Assembly: GCA_903857265.1 (NCBI GenBank)
Contig: CAIODZ010000042.1
Coordinates: 1 to 64,000 of the forward strand
Reading direction: 5' to 3'
Origin: an uncultured Phycisphaerales bacterium
GTDB lineage: Bacteria; Planctomycetota; Phycisphaerae; Sedimentisphaerales; Anaerobacaceae
Length of the DNA: 64,000 bases
Shown: in pieces, positions 60,601-64,000 of the stretch
How the letters are laid out: every line of letters begins with the position of its first letter
Numbering within the stretch: position 1 is the stretch's first letter
Translations under genes and position numbers: made by a program
The notes under the pieces: generated by a model
The model's input: only the letters and a program-made list of their open reading frames with translations
What the model was told of the DNA's origin: nothing
Database searches by the model: none

Positions 60601-62103
60601 ATGGCAGGCACGATTAGGGAAAATACGGGCAAGCCGACAAGGAAGCGTTTGGAGACGGTGTCGTCGGTTAAGGCGCCTCCTCCCGCTGTCTCACGACAGC
60701 AGGAGGCGGGAGTTGCGGCGTTGACTGGGCGAATGATGCCTGAATCTCTTGCGGCGGAGGCGGCGGTTCTTGGGTCGATGGTAATTGACCCGGTCTGCAT
60801 AGGTCAGGTTGTTGAGATGCTTAGCCGGGATTCGTTTTACCGGGTTGAGCACCAGTTGATTTACGACGCTATAATCGCACTTTACGAAAAAAACAGGGGC
60901 GAGGGTATTGACGGCGTTTTGCTTAGAGATGAGCTTGAAGGCCGTAAGCAATTAGAACAGGTGGGCGGGGTAGAATACATAGGCAAGATTCTTAACTCTG
61001 TGCCAAGTTCCGCAAACGTCGCCTATTACGCGGGCATCATAAAAGACAAGCAACTGCTTCGCGAGCTGATTCAAACAGCGACCGACATATTAAATGACGC
61101 CTACGATTCCACAAGCGAATCAATCCAGAAACTTGACGAGGCCGAGCATCGGATTTTCGCTATTACCGATAAACGTACGACCAGCCAGGTGATAGGCATA
61201 AAAGACCTTGTTACTCACGCATACGAATTAATCGAGAAGCGAGACGGCAAACACGTTACGGGCCTGGCGACCGGCTTTACGATGCTCGACCAGCTTACCT
61301 GCGGCCTGCAAAATGGCGAGATGATTATTATCGCGGGCAGACCCAGTATGGGTAAAACCGCTCTTGCCTTGAATATCGCGGAGAATATCGGCATGGTTGA
61401 AAAGACGCCCGTCGCTATTTTCTCGCTGGAAATGGGCCAGCAGCAGTTAGCGGAAAGATTTCTTTGCAGCGTAAGCCAGGTTGAGAGCCAGCTTGTGCGA
61501 AAGGGAATGCTTTCGACGGAACATTATCGTCGGCTGGTTGACGCCTGCGGGATACTTTCGGCTGCTCCAATATTTATCGACGATACATCGTCCCTTACGC
61601 CGCTGGAACTACGGGCCAAGGCAAGACGTTTGAAAAGCCAGTATGACATAAAATGCGTTTTCATAGATTATCTGCAGTTGATGCACATGGGCACCCGTGT
61701 GGAATCGCGTCAGCAGGAAATCACGACGATATCGCGGTATCTCAAGGCGCTGGCGAGGGAGCTGAGCATACCTGTTATTGTGCTGAGTCAATTAAACCGG
61801 TCGCCTGAAGGGCGGACGGACCATTTGCCGAGGATGAGCGACCTTCGTGAAAGCGGCAGTATCGAGCAGGACGCAGACGTAGTTATGCTGTTGCACCGCG
61901 AGGATTATTATCACAACGGGGACAAGGAATACGAGCCGAATAATATCGCAAACATTATAATCGCCAAACAACGAAACGGGCCGACGGGGACGGTTGACCT
62001 TACGTTCTTAGACAGGTTTACCAAGTTTGGCAATGCCTCGTTTGTGGATGACGCGTCAACAGCTTTACAGCAGGAGCCGCCCAGAGAAGAAACGCCGTTT
62101 TAA
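60601..62103 (+). CDS. dnaB: Replicative DNA helicase DnaB
   Basis: 500 aa from ATG 60601; TTG/GTG codons upstream in frame make the exact start uncertain. After a poorly conserved ~45-residue tail come the N-terminal domain (PESLAAEAAVLGSMVIDP), the linker helix and the RecA-like helicase domain with Walker A GRPSMGKT (near 246), FSLEMGQQQLAERF, VFIDYLQLM and SDLRESGSIEQDADVV. DnaB unwinds DNA at the fork. No intein. Confidence 0.95.
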   Translation: MAGTIRENTGKPTRKRLETVSSVKAPPPAVSRQQEAGVAALTGRMMPESLAAEAAVLGSMVIDPVCIGQVVEMLSRDSFYRVEHQLIYDAIIALYEKNRGEGIDGVLLRDELEGRKQLEQVGGVEYIGKILNSVPSSANVAYYAGIIKDKQLLRELIQTATDILNDAYDSTSESIQKLDEAEHRIFAITDKRTTSQVIGIKDLVTHAYELIEKRDGKHVTGLATGFTMLDQLTCGLQNGEMIIIAGRPSMGKTALALNIAENIGMVEKTPVAIFSLEMGQQQLAERFLCSVSQVESQLVRKGMLSTEHYRRLVDACGILSAAPIFIDDTSSLTPLELRAKARRLKSQYDIKCVFIDYLQLMHMGTRVESRQQEITTISRYLKALARELSIPVIVLSQLNRSPEGRTDHLPRMSDLRESGSIEQDADVVMLLHREDYYHNGDKEYEPNNIANIIIAKQRNGPTGTVDLTFLDRFTKFGNASFVDDASTALQQEPPREETPF

Positions 62104-62124
62104 CATTGGAATTGAAAGGTAAAA

Positions 62125-64000
62125 GTGAAAACATCCTGGTGTAATGTTTTTGTGTTTGTGGCTTGTGTGGCGATTTTCACACAACCTGCGCGTTCGGCTG
62201 ACGTGAATGATTCCAATCTGGCACAGCCGGTGAGTTTGGCTGATGCGAATGATTCCAATTTAACGCAGCCGGCGAGTTCGGCTGATGTGAATGATTCCAA
62301 TTTGACGCAACCGGCGCGTTTGGCTGATGCGAATGATTCCAATTTGACGCAACCGGCACGTTCGGCTGATGTGAATGATTCCAATCGGGTTATTTCGGCG
62401 ATTCGAGTCGAGGGCAACGTCAGCGTAAAGGAGCAGGACATTCTTGCCAAGGTTCGCACAAGACAAGGCGAGGTCTTCAATGCAACAATTGCGACTGAAG
62501 ACGTGAAACGAATAGCTGAGGCCAAAGGCGTTGAATACTGCTATTACAACACCAAAGCGGTTGATGGTAAAATCGAGCTGACCTTTGTTGTTGTCGAGAG
62601 GAATCTTGTAAGGTCAATTGGCTTTACAGGTAATAAAACGTTTAAAGACAAAAAGCTTATCGAGAAGCTTGGCTTCAAAGTCGGGGATTATCTTGACCCG
62701 GTCCTGGCGCATACTTACGCCACAACACTTCTTGAGTTTTACCGCCAGAGCGGTTTTCCGTATGTCGAGGTATCACTTGATACGGAGAAATTGTCCTCCG
62801 GCAAGCTGGTTTATGATATCAAGGAGGGGCCGCGAGTTAAAATCGACGATGTGAAATTCAGCGGCAATAAACACCTCGGGTCGCGCCAGTTGAAGCAAAC
62901 CATCAAGGCCCGCACCAGAACCTGGGTGTTGTTCCAGAAATACTACAACGAGGAGGAGCTTGTCGAGGATGTATCGAAGCTCCAGCGTGTGTATCAGAGG
63001 AAGGGATTTCTTAACGCAAAGATTGAGGCCCAGCGTCAGTTCAACGCCGATAAGAGCAAGATACGCATTACCTTTGCTATCGAGGAGGGGATTGCTTACA
63101 CGGTTGAAAGTACCATTTTTACCGGCAACCAGGAATATGACAGCAAGAAGCTGTATGAGCAGATGACGCTTTTGAACGGCCAGACATACAACGAGCAGAT
63201 GGCCGAAACCGATACAAGGCAAATTATTAAGCAATACAGGGGAACCGGCTTTATTGACGCAAAGGTCGAGCGCGGCATCAAGTTTGTTTCAGATAAGACG
63301 GTCGCTATCGAATACACAGTAAAAGAGTGCGAGCGTTTTCGCATAGGGCAGGTAACAATTACCGGAAATGAGCAGACCAAAGACAAAGTTGTTCGCCGGG
63401 TGCTCGACGAGTATGACTTCCAGCCGGGAAAATGGTACAACGGCGATATTGCCCGCGGAGACGGCAAGGGCGAACTCGAGAGAAACCTCCAGCAGATTGT
63501 GCTCACCGAGCGCGACGGCGCGACAATCACGCCGTCCGGCGCAACACCGGGCAAAAAGGACGCCCAGGTCAGTATTATCGAGGGTAAGACCGGTATGATT
63601 ATGCTGGGCGCGGGAGTGTCCAGCGACAGCGGCGTTATGGGCCAGCTCACTTATGAGCAGAGAAATTTCGATATCGGTGATAGGCCGAAGAGTTTGGACG
63701 ATTTTGTGTCGGGCAGAGCCCTCAAAGGCGGCGGTCAAACTTTGCGAATTTCCCTGCAGCCCGGAACGCAGCTTAGCACATATTCGGTCAGCTTTACCGA
63801 ACCATATCTCAACGACAAGCCAATCAGTTTGGATGTGGTCGGCTCGAAATGGCAAAGATTGCGGGAATGTTACGACGAGGACAGATTAAAAGGATTTGTC
63901 GGTTTAGAAAAGCGAGAAAGAGACAAATGGCATGAGAACATCGGGGTTCGCGTGGAACAGATCAACATTGGTGCCGTTAGTGACCATGCGCCCGAAGAGA
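62125..64000 (+). CDS. bamA: Outer membrane assembly factor BamA (3' end cut by window)
   Basis: About 625 codons visible from GTG 62125 (GAAAGG upstream), 21 bp after dnaB. Signal peptide ends near QPARSA, then a 14-residue tandem repeat (to residue ~85), then a series of POTRA domains (VISAIRVEGNVSVKEQDILA; LVRSIGFTGNKTFKDKKL; RVKIDDVKFSGNKHLGSRQL; AYTVESTIFTGNQEYDSKK; FRIGQVTITGNEQTKD) and the first barrel strands (LTYEQRNFDIGDRP, YSVSFTEPYLNDKPISL). BamA folds beta-barrel proteins in the outer membrane. The repeat spacer between the signal and POTRA1 is unusual. Confidence 0.93.
   Translation, partial: MKTSWCNVFVFVACVAIFTQPARSADVNDSNLAQPVSLADANDSNLTQPASSADVNDSNLTQPARLADANDSNLTQPARSADVNDSNRVISAIRVEGNVSVKEQDILAKVRTRQGEVFNATIATEDVKRIAEAKGVEYCYYNTKAVDGKIELTFVVVERNLVRSIGFTGNKTFKDKKLIEKLGFKVGDYLDPVLAHTYATTLLEFYRQSGFPYVEVSLDTEKLSSGKLVYDIKEGPRVKIDDVKFSGNKHLGSRQLKQTIKARTRTWVLFQKYYNEEELVEDVSKLQRVYQRKGFLNAKIEAQRQFNADKSKIRITFAIEEGIAYTVESTIFTGNQEYDSKKLYEQMTLLNGQTYNEQMAETDTRQIIKQYRGTGFIDAKVERGIKFVSDKTVAIEYTVKECERFRIGQVTITGNEQTKDKVVRRVLDEYDFQPGKWYNGDIARGDGKGELERNLQQIVLTERDGATITPSGATPGKKDAQVSIIEGKTGMIMLGAGVSSDSGVMGQLTYEQRNFDIGDRPKSLDDFVSGRALKGGGQTLRISLQPGTQLSTYSVSFTEPYLNDKPISLDVVGSKWQRLRECYDEDRLKGFVGLEKRERDKWHENIGVRVEQINIGAVSDHAPEE
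62192..62379 (+). repeat. 42-bp minisatellite in the bamA 5' end
   Basis: Four full 42-bp units start at 62192, 62234, 62276 and 62318, with a partial fifth from 62360. Units alternate between SADVNDSN and LADANDSN types, so there is also an 84-bp higher-order period. Each unit encodes 14 residues and stays in frame. Confidence 0.92.

Noticed and set aside
62177-62525. Repetitive minus-strand frames over the bamA 5' end
   Set aside because: They are the reverse of the in-frame 42-bp minisatellite; bamA is continuous through it.

Overview
The window looks like part of a Planctomycetota chromosome, most likely class Phycisphaerae (Sedimentisphaerales-like) or an uncultured relative. This is inferred from secreted glycoside hydrolases ending in a degenerate dockerin-like module, a giant beta-helix surface protein, a TIGR03960-type radical SAM protein, and a Gram-negative envelope gene set (BamA, BamD-like, LptE-like, TonB-dependent receptor, MsbA-like ABC). 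A full-length pyruvate:ferredoxin oxidoreductase suggests anaerobic or fermentative life. I saw no rRNA, tRNA, CRISPR array or transposase.

Layout. 1-8086 (minus): four secreted glycoside hydrolases (GH5, GH26, GH5, GH5) in a probable operon behind a promoter near 8224-8252. They share a signal peptide beginning M(K/E/N)KRRF, and the three complete ones share a C-terminal module. 8419-15284 (plus): BamD-like TPR protein, LptE-like lipoprotein, FtsH, DsbD, Nth and a LOG-type Rossmann protein, facing a radical SAM gene (15293-17122, minus). 17123-18525: a repeat-rich stretch with one small lipoprotein gene. 18526-22334 (minus): an AT-rich, tightly packed four-gene operon encoding a small basic protein, a 646-aa HExxH protein, an unknown 224-aa protein and a SIR2-like protein, behind a perfect sigma70-type promoter. 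This is my best candidate for an undescribed, probably anti-phage, system. 22875-33556: nifJ, purQ, lepA, hemW, rny and ymdB-like housekeeping genes, with a 700-bp structured gap before rny. 33562-37980 (minus): MBL-fold hydrolase, EamA transporter, TonB-dependent receptor and YfiR-like protein. 38152-41313 (plus): an MsbA-like ABC exporter with a PDZ-like insert, then a GH130 phosphorylase. 41460-55373 (plus): a TPR protein, an orphan secretin sharing its N-terminal blocks, and a 3123-aa beta-helix protein. 55433-60332 (minus): aroC, aroA, a lipoprotein, a stand-alone ATP-cone protein and nrdR. 60601-64000 (plus): dnaB and the start of bamA.

How it fits together. The secreted GH26/GH5 enzymes would cut mannan or mixed glucan outside the cell, the TonB-dependent receptor could import products, and GH130 would phosphorolyse beta-mannosides inside; this link is inference. 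The secretin, its TPR paralogue and the beta-helix protein form a plausible surface-display locus. nrdR with the ATP-cone protein forms a dNTP-control pair.

A second theme is repeats. Eight sites carry short degenerate tandem arrays with a strict 7-bp period but a different base motif at each site. Two lie inside coding sequence (purQ 3' end, lptE-like 5' end), and one fills the whole nifJ-purQ gap, including the nifJ stop codon and the sequence just ahead of the purQ start. A separate hairpin element (CCCATGAGAT...ATCTCACGGG) occurs three times, once directly before the aroC ribosome-binding site.
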